From contig JAHZAU010000002.1 of NCBI GenBank assembly GCA_019423755.1, positions 128,657 to 192,656 of the forward strand: a DNA stretch of 64,000 bases. The letters are read 5' to 3'. The stretch comes from Oscillospiraceae bacterium. GTDB lineage: Bacteria; Bacillota; Clostridia; Oscillospirales; Ruminococcaceae. A program made the position numbers and the translations under genes. Shown piece by piece: positions 58,241-64,000 of this stretch. The notes beneath the pieces are model-generated. The model searched no databases and was not told the origin of the DNA. It saw only the letters and a program-made list of their open reading frames with translations. Numbering within the stretch: the first letter of the stretch is position 1; the number at the start of each line of letters is the position of its first letter.

Positions 58241-58279
58241 TTGCGCAACCGGTTGCTATCGTGTACAATGATAGCAACC
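58241..58279 (+). promoter_or_regulatory. hflX promoter with overlapping inverted repeats
   Basis: TTGCGC (58241-58246), 17-base spacer, TACAAT (58264-58269). GCAACCGGTTGC (58245-58256) is a perfect 12-bp palindrome, and GGTTGCTATC (58251-58260) and GATAGCAACC (58270-58279) are perfect 10-bp arms flanking the -10 box. This is a candidate operator for hflX. Confidence 0.65.
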
Positions 58280-58333
58280 CAAGAATCGCTTCCCCGGCCG
58301 CGTCCGGGGCCCTTCTGCAGGAGGTAATGAACC

Positions 58334-59608
58334 ATGTTTGAAACACAAGACAACCGCCCCGAAACCGCCGTGCTGGCCGCGGTGGACACCGGGGAATTTG
58401 ATATGGACCGCTCCATGGAGGAGCTGGAAGAGCTGGCCCGCTCCGCCGGGGCCCAGGTGGTGGCCCGGGTGGTGCAGCGCAAAGAGCGCCCCGACCCCGC
58501 TACCCTCATGGGTTCCGGCCGGCTGGAAGAGCTGGGGGAGTTCGTGCAGGCAAACCAGGTGGACCTGGTGATCTTTGACCACGAGCTGGCCCCGGCGCAG
58601 TTAAAAAACATTGAAAAGGTGCTGGGGGAGGACACCCGGGTCATCGACCGCACCACCCTGATTTTGGACATCTTTGCCCAGCGGGCCACCTCCAACGAAG
58701 GCCGCCTGCAGGTGGAGCTGGCCCAGCTGCGCTACCGGCTGCCCCGTCTGGCGGGCCTTGGTACCTCGCTGTCCCGTCTGGGCGGCGGCATCGGTACCCG
58801 CGGCCCTGGTGAGACCAAGCTGGAAAGCGACCGCCGCCACATCCGCCGCCGCATCCAGTCCCTGGAGGAGCAGCTGGAGGAGCTGGAAAAACGCCGCGGC
58901 CTGCTGCGCCAGCGCCGCAAAAAGGACGACGTGGTTACCGTGGCCATCGTCGGCTACACCAACGTCGGCAAATCCACCCTGCTCAACACCCTCACCGACG
59001 CCGGTGTCCTGGCCCAGGATATGCTCTTTGCCACCCTGGACCCCACCTCCCGGGCGCTGCTGCTGCCCGATGGCCGCAAGGTCATGCTGGTGGACACCGT
59101 CGGCCTGGTGAGCCGCCTGCCCCATCATCTGGTGGAAGCCTTCCATTCCACCTTGGAGGAAGCCGTCTCCGCCGACCTGGTGCTCAACGTCTGCGACGTG
59201 TCCTCCCCGGAGTTTGACCAGCAGCTGCGCATCACCTCCGACCTGCTGCGGGAGCTGGGCGCCGAGCAGGTGCCGGTGCTCACCGTCCTCAACAAGTGCG
59301 ATTGTCTCGAGGAGCCGCCCCTTTGCCCGGACCAGTGGACCGCCGCCATCTCCGCCCGCAGCGGCATGGGTTTGGAAAAACTGTTAGAAAAGATCGCCCT
59401 CTGCCTGCCCCAGACCCACCGCCGCCTGACCCTGCTGCTGCCCTATACCGCCAGCGGGCTGGCCAGCGACCTGCGGCAGACCGGCAAGGTCTACTCCGAG
59501 GAATACCGCGGCGACGGCATCCTGCTGGACGTCAACGTGGACCTGCGCCAGCTGCACCGGGTGCAGGACTACATCCTGCTTAACCAGTCCCCGGAGGAGC
59601 AGCAATGA
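58334..59608 (+). CDS. hflX: GTPase HflX
   Basis: A 424-residue GTPase that splits stalled or heat-damaged 70S ribosomes. The N-terminal HflX domain has the glycine-rich GSGRLEELGEFV and FDHELAPAQLKNIEK; a linker with ELAQLRYRLPRL and GPGETKLESDRRHIRRRI follows. The G domain has GYTNVGKSTL, DPTSR, DTVGLVSRLPHHLVEAF and NKCD. GGAGGT precedes ATG. Its stop overlaps the start of the EcsC gene. The promoter is covered by inverted repeats. Confidence 0.96.
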   Translation: MFETQDNRPETAVLAAVDTGEFDMDRSMEELEELARSAGAQVVARVVQRKERPDPATLMGSGRLEELGEFVQANQVDLVIFDHELAPAQLKNIEKVLGEDTRVIDRTTLILDIFAQRATSNEGRLQVELAQLRYRLPRLAGLGTSLSRLGGGIGTRGPGETKLESDRRHIRRRIQSLEEQLEELEKRRGLLRQRRKKDDVVTVAIVGYTNVGKSTLLNTLTDAGVLAQDMLFATLDPTSRALLLPDGRKVMLVDTVGLVSRLPHHLVEAFHSTLEEAVSADLVLNVCDVSSPEFDQQLRITSDLLRELGAEQVPVLTVLNKCDCLEEPPLCPDQWTAAISARSGMGLEKLLEKIALCLPQTHRRLTLLLPYTASGLASDLRQTGKVYSEEYRGDGILLDVNVDLRQLHRVQDYILLNQSPEEQQ

Positions 59609-60423
59609 TCCGCCCCGGGGCCCTTTGGGAACAGCGGCGGCATCGCCTGGCAGTGCAGAAGATCCAGGAGCGCTGCCAAAAGCAGGAGGACGCCCTGCTG
59701 AAACCCCGCACCCCTTCCGCCCTGGAGCAGAAGCTGGCCCCTGCCGCCCAAAAGCTCCAGGACGCCGCCCCACAGAAGGTGCGCCAGGGCTTGGAAGCCG
59801 CCTTTGAGAAAAGCTTCCTGGCCCTGCTTGCCCGCCCGGAACTGGTGGGCCGGGGGCTGCGCCCCGCCGCGTCCGGGGACGAAAACGCCTCCCTGCGCCA
59901 GCAGCGGTCCGCCTTTTACCAGGCGCGGCGGCGCTCCGGCGCCGGGGCTTTGGGGTACACCCTGTTTTCCGGCGGGGAGGCCGCGGCGCTGGGGGTGCTG
60001 GGCATCGGCCTGCCGGATATCCCCATCCTGCTGGGGACCCTGTTGCGCAGCCTTTACGGGGTGTGCGCCCAATACGGACACGACTGGCAGTCTCCCCAGG
60101 AGCAAGCCTTCCTGTTAGCAGTGCTGGCCGCAGCGGCTGCCCCGTCGGAAGAGGCCCGTCCCTTGCTCGAGCGCTGCCGCCTTTTGGGGCAGGCTATCGA
60201 CGCCGGACAGGACTGGTCCGCTATCCTGAACGTGGAGCAGGCCGCCGGGGAGGCCAGCCGTCAGCTGTGCCGCACGGTGGTGGCCGCCAAGCTGGTGCAG
60301 GGGGTACCGCTGGCCGGGGTCTGCGGCGGCTGGTACAACGGCAAGCTCCTTTCTAGGGCCACAAAGCTTGCTTCCTGCCAGTACCAGCGGCGCTGGGCAG
60401 GCCGGTTTTCCTCTGCTCGTTAG
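59605..60423 (+). CDS. EcsC family protein
   Basis: A 272-residue protein whose start ATG overlaps the hflX stop (ATGA), so it is translationally coupled. Landmarks: KVRQGLEAAFEKSFLALLARPEL, GEAAALGVLGIGLPDIPILLGTLLRSLYGVCAQYGHD, GVPLAGVCGGWYNGKLLSRATKLA. The central segment is hydrophobic and may be membrane-associated. EcsC-domain proteins affect secretion or envelope functions but have no known activity. An AT-rich gap (60424-60593) without genes follows. Confidence 0.8.
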   Translation: MIRPGALWEQRRHRLAVQKIQERCQKQEDALLKPRTPSALEQKLAPAAQKLQDAAPQKVRQGLEAAFEKSFLALLARPELVGRGLRPAASGDENASLRQQRSAFYQARRRSGAGALGYTLFSGGEAAALGVLGIGLPDIPILLGTLLRSLYGVCAQYGHDWQSPQEQAFLLAVLAAAAAPSEEARPLLERCRLLGQAIDAGQDWSAILNVEQAAGEASRQLCRTVVAAKLVQGVPLAGVCGGWYNGKLLSRATKLASCQYQRRWAGRFSSAR

Positions 60424-60593
60424 GCATAAATATTCTTATATCCGACAAAACTTCTCCCATTTCTTTGGCAGTTTCTCCGAAGTCCTCTAATCAAAGAAAT
60501 TTAACCATTTCCATAGTTATCTTTCGGGGACGTTCTTCTGGAAAAGATAGTACAGTGTAAGATGAAAAATCACCTGTAAAGTTAGGGATTTGT

Positions 60594-60842
60594 ATGAAAA
60601 TCTATAAGTTCAACGGACGGTGCAACGTCACCGGGGAAGCCATCAAGAGGCTGCGGCAGAGGGAAAAATGGAGCCAGGCTCAGCTTGCCGCGAAGATGCA
60701 GGTGGAAAATGTGTTGCTGGAGCAGAAGGCGATCAGCCGGATCGAACAGGGCGAGAGGATCGTCACCGATTACGAACTGGTCGTATTCAGCAAAATCTTC
60801 CATGTGGACGTCCGGGAGCTCCTGGGCATTGAAACGGAATAA
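60594..60842 (+). CDS. Small helix-turn-helix (XRE family) regulator, copy A
   Basis: An 82-residue protein: IYKFNGRCNVTGEAIKRLRQREKWSQAQLAAKMQVENVLLEQKAISRIEQGERIVTDYELVVFSKIFHVDVRELLG. The Cro/C1-type fold occupies residues 14-75; no other domain is present. A weak ribosome site (TTAGGGA) precedes ATG and a TAAGAT -10 lies 30 bases upstream. It is a single gene with its own terminator. The protein type is common in clostridia and not specific to phage or toxin-antitoxin loci; the target is unknown. Confidence 0.85.
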   Translation: MKIYKFNGRCNVTGEAIKRLRQREKWSQAQLAAKMQVENVLLEQKAISRIEQGERIVTDYELVVFSKIFHVDVRELLGIETE

Positions 60843-60857
60843 TTTTCCCTCCCATGA

Positions 60858-60898
60858 AGCACGAAGGGCGCAGATCAGCTGCGCTTTTCGTGCTTTTT
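60858..60898 (+). terminator. Terminator after XRE copy A
   Basis: AGCACGAA...GCGCAG pairs with CTGCGC...TTCGTGCT (60858-60894), followed by TTTTCC. Confidence 0.85.
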
Positions 60899-60951
60899 CC
60901 CTTTTTCGGGGTATTTTCGGGGGTGTTTTTACCGGCGGCGGGGCGATTTTT

Positions 60952-61010
60952 TAATAATTCGCAAAAAATCTTATTTTTGTACGTCCTTGCGTAATAGTCC
61001 GCAAAAATCT
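60952..61010 (+). repeat. Imperfect direct repeat upstream of XRE copy B
   Basis: TAATAATTCGCAAAAAATCT (60952-60971) and TAATAGTCCGCAAAAATCT (60992-61010) are about 40 bp apart, four helical turns, just ahead of the second XRE gene. Candidate operator pair. Confidence 0.5.
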
Positions 61011-61122
61011 GTGCTAATATAACAATAGAAAGACGGTACGGTTGCTCTGCCCGGCGGCAGGCGCCGCCTTCCGGGGTCCTCTCCGCCTCCCCCTTACCCC
61101 GAGCGAAAGGTCTGGTGATTTT

Positions 61123-61365
61123 ATGGCGATCAAAGAATCTGTGGCACTGCGGATCCAATCCCTGTGCAAAGCGCGCGGCCTGACGCTGAACCACCTGGCG
61201 CGCCTGTGTGAGATCACGCCTTCTACGGTGTATAGTTTGATGGACAGCAGCCGCAAGGATGTTTCCATCACCACCCTGAAAAAAATCTGCGACGGACTGG
61301 GGATCACCCTGGCAGAGTTCTTCGATTCTCCGGAATTTCACTTCCTGGACGTAGAACCCAAGTAA
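61123..61365 (+). CDS. Small helix-turn-helix (XRE family) regulator, copy B
   Basis: An 80-residue protein: SVALRIQSLCKARGLTLNHLARLCEITPSTVYSLMDSSRKDVSITTLKKICDGLGITLAEFFDSPEF. The Cro/C1-type DNA-binding fold (about residues 8-70) is the only domain. ATG 61123 is preceded at 14 bases by AAAGG, a weak ribosome site. Upstream is an AT-rich stretch with the direct repeat at 60952-61010. No promoter is clear. A terminator at 61407 ends it. The target is unknown; it differs from copy A and is not a duplicate. Confidence 0.85.
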   Translation: MAIKESVALRIQSLCKARGLTLNHLARLCEITPSTVYSLMDSSRKDVSITTLKKICDGLGITLAEFFDSPEFHFLDVEPK

Positions 61366-61406
61366 CCGCTCTCCCGCATGGGATGGGGCGTCCTGTCCCT
61401 TTCTTC

Positions 61407-61439
61407 GGTATGGTCTTTTGTGGCCATACCGCTTTTTTT
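61407..61439 (+). terminator. Terminator after XRE copy B
   Basis: GGTATGG pairs with CCATACC (61407-61430), followed by GCTTTTTTT. Confidence 0.88.
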
Positions 61440-61445
61440 GCGCAA

Positions 61446-61483
61446 AAACGCCCGGTCCCTTGGGGGACCGGGCGTTTGTTTTT
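61446..61483. terminator. Terminator of the MATE gene at 61499 (T-rich on both sides)
   Basis: A perfect 14-bp stem AAACGCCCGGTCCC/GGGACCGGGCGTTT. The minus-strand exit is TTTTTGCG, the plus-strand one TTTGTTTTTTG. Confidence 0.9.
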
Positions 61484-61498
61484 TGATTTTCGATGGGG

Positions 61499-62872
61499 CT
61501 ACTCCTCGTCGGCGAAGCTTTCCAGATTGGCCACCTGGTTGCGGTACACCCGGTACAGCAGCAGAAGGCTGGTTACCATGGAGACCATCTCCGCCAAGGG
61601 GAAGGCGAACCATACCGCCTGCAGGCCCAGGGTGCGGGAGAAGATCCACGCCAGGGGCAGGATGCAGATCAGCTGGCGCATGAGGGAGATGACCAAGCTG
61701 TTGACGCCGCTGCCCACCGCCTGGAAGAAGTTCGAGATGGAGATACCCCAAGCGGAGAAGGGGAAGCACAGGCCGATGATCTTCAGCGCCGGGACGCCGA
61801 TGGTCAGCATATCCGGGGAGGCGCTGAACAGGCCCAGCAGGGTCTCGGGGATGAAGAAGAAGAGCAGGGTGCCGATGACCATGATGATGGTGGCGAAGAT
61901 GCCCTCCATCTTCAAGGTCTTCATCAGGCGGGAGCGGTTGCGGGCGCCGTAGTTATAACCCATAATGGGCAGGGCGCCCTGGCCCAGGCCGAACACCGGC
62001 ATCATGACGAAGGACTGCAGCTTGAAGTAGACGCCCAGCACGGCTACCGCGGTGCTGGAAAGGGCGATGAGGATGCTGTTGAGGCCCATGATCATCACCG
62101 AGCCGATGGCCTGCATGATGATGGCCGGCAGGCCCACGGCGAAGATGTCCCGGAATACCGCTGCTTCCGGACGGAAACTGCGCAGGGAAACGGTGACGGC
62201 GTGCTCCCGCAGGACGATGACCGCAATGGCCAGGAACATAGAGAGGATCTGTCCCAGAACGGTGGCGATGGCCGCACCGGTAACCCCCATGGCCGGCAGG
62301 CCGAACCAGCCGAAGATGAAGATGGGGTCGAGGATAATGTTGGTGACGGCGCCGGAAAGCTGGAACACCATGGGCCAGATCATATTGCCGGTGGCCTGCA
62401 GGGTCTTTTCCAGAGAAATCTCCACAAAGCAGCCGATGGAGAAGATGGTGACGATGGAGGTGTAATCCACGCCCATCTCCAGGATAGTCGGATCATTGGT
62501 AAAAGCGGCGAAGAAGAGGCGGGTGAAGAACAGCCCGAACACCAAAAACAGCAGCCAGCCGCAGATGGCGATCACCAGACCGTGGGTGGCAGCCTTGTCG
62601 GCCTGGTCCTGCCGGCGCTCGCCCAGCCGGCGGGAGATCAGCGAGTTGAGACCCACGCCGGTACCTACCGCCACCGCGATGATCAGGTTCTGCACCGGGA
62701 AGGCCAGGGATACGGCGGTCAGGGCGTTTTCCCCGATCATGGCTACATAGATGCTGTCCACGATGTTGTACATCGCCTGGATGAACATGGAGAACATGGC
62801 CGGAAGCGACATGGAGATCAGCAGCTTCACGATGGGGGTGTCTGCCATTTTGTTGTGACGTTTTTCCTGCAT
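61499..62872 (-). CDS. MATE family efflux transporter
   Basis: A 457-residue protein of the MATE superfamily: LLISMSLPAMFSMFIQAMYNIVDSIYVAMIG, FPVQNLIIAVAVGTGVGLNSLISRRLG, LEKTLQATGNMIWPMVFQLSGAVTNIILDPIFIFGWFGLP and GLGQGALPIMGYNYGARNRSRLM. It starts at ATG 62870-62872 behind AAAGGAAAGGA; an upstream in-frame start (62914) is not supported. The promoter (TTGTGT, 18-base spacer, TATACT, 63024-63053) is followed by a palindrome TGACACGTCA (63007-63016) at the transcription start. A monocistronic gene; substrate unknown. Confidence 0.93.
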   Translation of the reverse strand: MQEKRHNKMADTPIVKLLISMSLPAMFSMFIQAMYNIVDSIYVAMIGENALTAVSLAFPVQNLIIAVAVGTGVGLNSLISRRLGERRQDQADKAATHGLVIAICGWLLFLVFGLFFTRLFFAAFTNDPTILEMGVDYTSIVTIFSIGCFVEISLEKTLQATGNMIWPMVFQLSGAVTNIILDPIFIFGWFGLPAMGVTGAAIATVLGQILSMFLAIAVIVLREHAVTVSLRSFRPEAAVFRDIFAVGLPAIIMQAIGSVMIMGLNSILIALSSTAVAVLGVYFKLQSFVMMPVFGLGQGALPIMGYNYGARNRSRLMKTLKMEGIFATIIMVIGTLLFFFIPETLLGLFSASPDMLTIGVPALKIIGLCFPFSAWGISISNFFQAVGSGVNSLVISLMRQLICILPLAWIFSRTLGLQAVWFAFPLAEMVSMVTSLLLLYRVYRNQVANLESFADEE

Positions 62873-63006
62873 CAAATCATCCTTTCCTTTTTCTGCCGGG
62901 AACTGGACGCCCAATCGCGCCCGTCTGCGGTGCCTTCCACGATACGCAAGTTCTCGAAGGAGCGGAGCCCGGCCAGCTTCACCGCGGTTTGCTGATTTTT
63001 CTTACT

Positions 63007-63016
63007 TGACACGTCA
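63007..63016. promoter_or_regulatory. Palindrome at the start of the MATE transcript
   Basis: TGACACGTCA (arms TGAC/GTCA) lies 8 bp downstream of the -10 box of the MATE promoter. Possible repressor site; the stretch 62873-63188 otherwise holds only the two divergent promoters. Confidence 0.4.
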
Positions 63017-63094
63017 GTTTCTTAGTATAGCATCTTTTTTCTCAAAAACACAACCAAAATTCGGCCTCCCAGCCCCCTTCGGCCCAGATTCTGC

Positions 63095-63123
63095 TTGTTT
63101 GACAAAAAAAGATGCGGTATAAT
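63095..63123 (+). promoter_or_regulatory. Promoter of the flavin reductase gene
   Basis: TTGTTT (63095-63100), 17-base spacer, TATAAT (63118-63123). Confidence 0.6.
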
Positions 63124-63188
63124 GAACGTTACCCAACAACATTCTAAACGAACCCCCGCCCTTCCCGGGCGAAAGAAAGGCGGCAACT

Positions 63189-63782
63189 ATGTCCAAAGTA
63201 TTCTGGAAAGGGTCCACCCTGCTGGCCCCGGTCTCTCCCACCATGGTCACCTGCGGCACCATGGAACACCCCAACATCATCACCATCGCCTGGACGGGCA
63301 TCGTCAACTCCAACCCGCCCATGACCTACATCTCGGTGCGCCCCTCCCGCTATTCCCACCAGATCATCCGGGACAGCGGGGAGTTCGTCATCAACCTGAC
63401 CCCCTCGCTGCTGGTGCGTCAGGCGGACCTGTGCGGCGTCAAGTCCGGCCGGGACACCGACAAGTTCGCCCTCACCGGCCTGACCGCCATCCCCGCCAAC
63501 CAGGTCTCCGCGCCGATGATCGAGGAATGCCCCATCAACCTGGAGTGCCGGGTCACCAGCGTCCAGACCCTGGGCAGCCATGACATGTTCCTGGCGGAGA
63601 TCGTCGGGGTCAACGCCGATGAGGAGTATCTGGACCAGGATGGCAAGCTGCACATGGAGCGCTGCGGCCTGGCGGCGTACGTCCACGGAGAATACTTTAC
63701 CATCGGCAAAAAGGTGGGCAGCTTCGGTTTCAGCGTGCGCAAACGCCGCCGCCGTCCCGCCCCGGGCAAAAAACGCAGCTAG
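63189..63782 (+). CDS. Flavin reductase-like, FMN-binding protein
   Basis: A 197-residue protein with the FMN-binding split-barrel domain of the flavin reductase-like family: PVSPTMVTCGTMEHPNIITIAWTGIVNSNPPMTYISVRPSRYSHQIIRDSGEFVINL and ECRVTSVQTLGSHDMFLAEIVGV. It ends with a very basic tail (RKRRRRPAPGKKRS), unusual for the family, which may bind nucleic acid or phospholipid. AAAGG precedes ATG. It is divergent from the MATE gene and ends before a perfect 15-bp terminator. The electron partner is not identified. Confidence 0.9.
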   Translation: MSKVFWKGSTLLAPVSPTMVTCGTMEHPNIITIAWTGIVNSNPPMTYISVRPSRYSHQIIRDSGEFVINLTPSLLVRQADLCGVKSGRDTDKFALTGLTAIPANQVSAPMIEECPINLECRVTSVQTLGSHDMFLAEIVGVNADEEYLDQDGKLHMERCGLAAYVHGEYFTIGKKVGSFGFSVRKRRRRPAPGKKRS

Positions 63783-63803
63783 CAAAAACCGCGTAATTAT
63801 GCC

Positions 63804-63842
63804 ATTTTTCCGGCCGGGGAACACCCTCCCGGCCGGAAAAAT
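63804..63842 (+). terminator. Terminator after the flavin reductase gene
   Basis: A perfect 15-bp stem ATTTTTCCGGCCGGG/CCCGGCCGGAAAAAT, loop of nine; T-rich plus-strand exit (CACTTTTTT). Confidence 0.88.
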
Positions 63843-63872
63843 CACTTTTTTAAAAAAAATCGAAAAAATGTG

Positions 63873-63901
63873 TTGACAAACCGATATGCCGGTGATATAA
63901 T
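63873..63901 (+). promoter_or_regulatory. Promoter of tRNA-Leu
   Basis: TTGACA (63873-63878), 17-base spacer, TATAAT (63896-63901); full consensus. Confidence 0.9.
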
Positions 63902-63945
63902 AAATAACGTTGAAGCGACACGAACGACGCAGAGACAAAGAAAAT

Positions 63946-64000
63946 GCGGATATGGCGGAATTGGCAGACGCGCTAGATTCAGGTTCTAGTGAGGTTACAC
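63946..64000 (+). tRNA. tRNA-Leu (CAG), 5' part
   Basis: GCGGATATGGCGGAATTGG starts the acceptor and D arms of a class II tRNA. The anticodon loop reads TTCAGGT, anticodon CAG, between CTAGA/TCTAG arms. The variable arm begins at the right edge, so the gene is cut off. Confidence 0.93.

Noticed and set aside
60594..61365. Prophage or toxin-antitoxin region
   Set aside because: The two XRE proteins are solitary, each with its own terminator; there are no toxin, integrase or phage structural genes nearby.

Overview
The window looks like a GC-rich, strictly anaerobic, endospore-forming Firmicute of class Clostridia, probably an Oscillospiraceae/Ruminococcaceae-type gut bacterium. This is inferred from gene content: desulfoferrodoxin, a membrane pyrophosphatase, the spore proteins PdaA and YpeB, GntR/FCD and YtrA-type regulators, LuxS, a CofE-like ligase with no other F420 gene nearby, TelA/XpaC, strong AAGGAGG ribosome sites and sigma-A promoters. 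Coding is dense and the GC-rich third positions create many long antisense shadow frames, which are left out. There are no rRNAs, insertion sequences, CRISPR arrays or phage genes.

Layout. 0-3.5 kb (minus): the start of an oligopeptide-type binding lipoprotein, two paralogous GntR/FCD repressors and a DegV protein. 3.6-9.1 kb: a MATE exporter with an attenuator-like leader, desulfoferrodoxin with a palindromic operator candidate, an ECF-type S component, a small orphan protein, a candidate CU-rich sRNA and an AI-2/methyl-cycle operon (mtnN-luxS) behind two small membrane proteins. 9.2-15 kb: a flavodoxin-like reductase divergent from an HxlR regulator, a CofE-like ligase, a TSUP exporter, PdaA and enolase. 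15-22 kb: the pyrophosphatase, a very likely selenocysteine-containing glutaredoxin (in-frame UGA with SECIS hairpin), TcdA, and a copper operon whose CopA carries a fused C-terminal CopZ domain, followed by CsoR. 22-30 kb: beta-galactosidase, then rsmA-malQ-glgP.

30-46 kb: a nucleoside-type binding lipoprotein behind an unidentified structured leader; an amino-acid ABC transporter plus an AbgB-like hydrolase behind an ARG-box-like operator; nudix-comEB-glmS; a nucleoside catabolism operon (deoD-deoB-cdd); initiator tRNA-fMet; and a glycolytic operon (pgk, a membrane protein, tpiA, gpmI, a small acidic membrane protein). 47-64 kb: xpaC-MATE-telA, lepA, a nitroreductase, an unknown 193-residue protein, a YtrA-type regulator/ABC operon with a 10-bp-arm operator, ypeB without sleB, hflX-EcsC behind repeated GGTTGC elements, two small XRE regulators, a third MATE exporter, a flavin reductase-like protein and the start of tRNA-Leu(CAG).

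Together the genes describe saccharolytic growth (lactose, glycogen/maltodextrin, lower glycolysis with PPi-driven ion pumping), nucleoside and amino-acid scavenging, oxygen and copper defence, and sporulation. The strongest unusual signal is the Sec-glutaredoxin at 17901-18185. It reads as a 77-residue fragment if UGA is taken as stop, but has a well-placed ribosome site and ATG upstream and a hairpin very like the E. coli fdhF SECIS downstream of the UGA.
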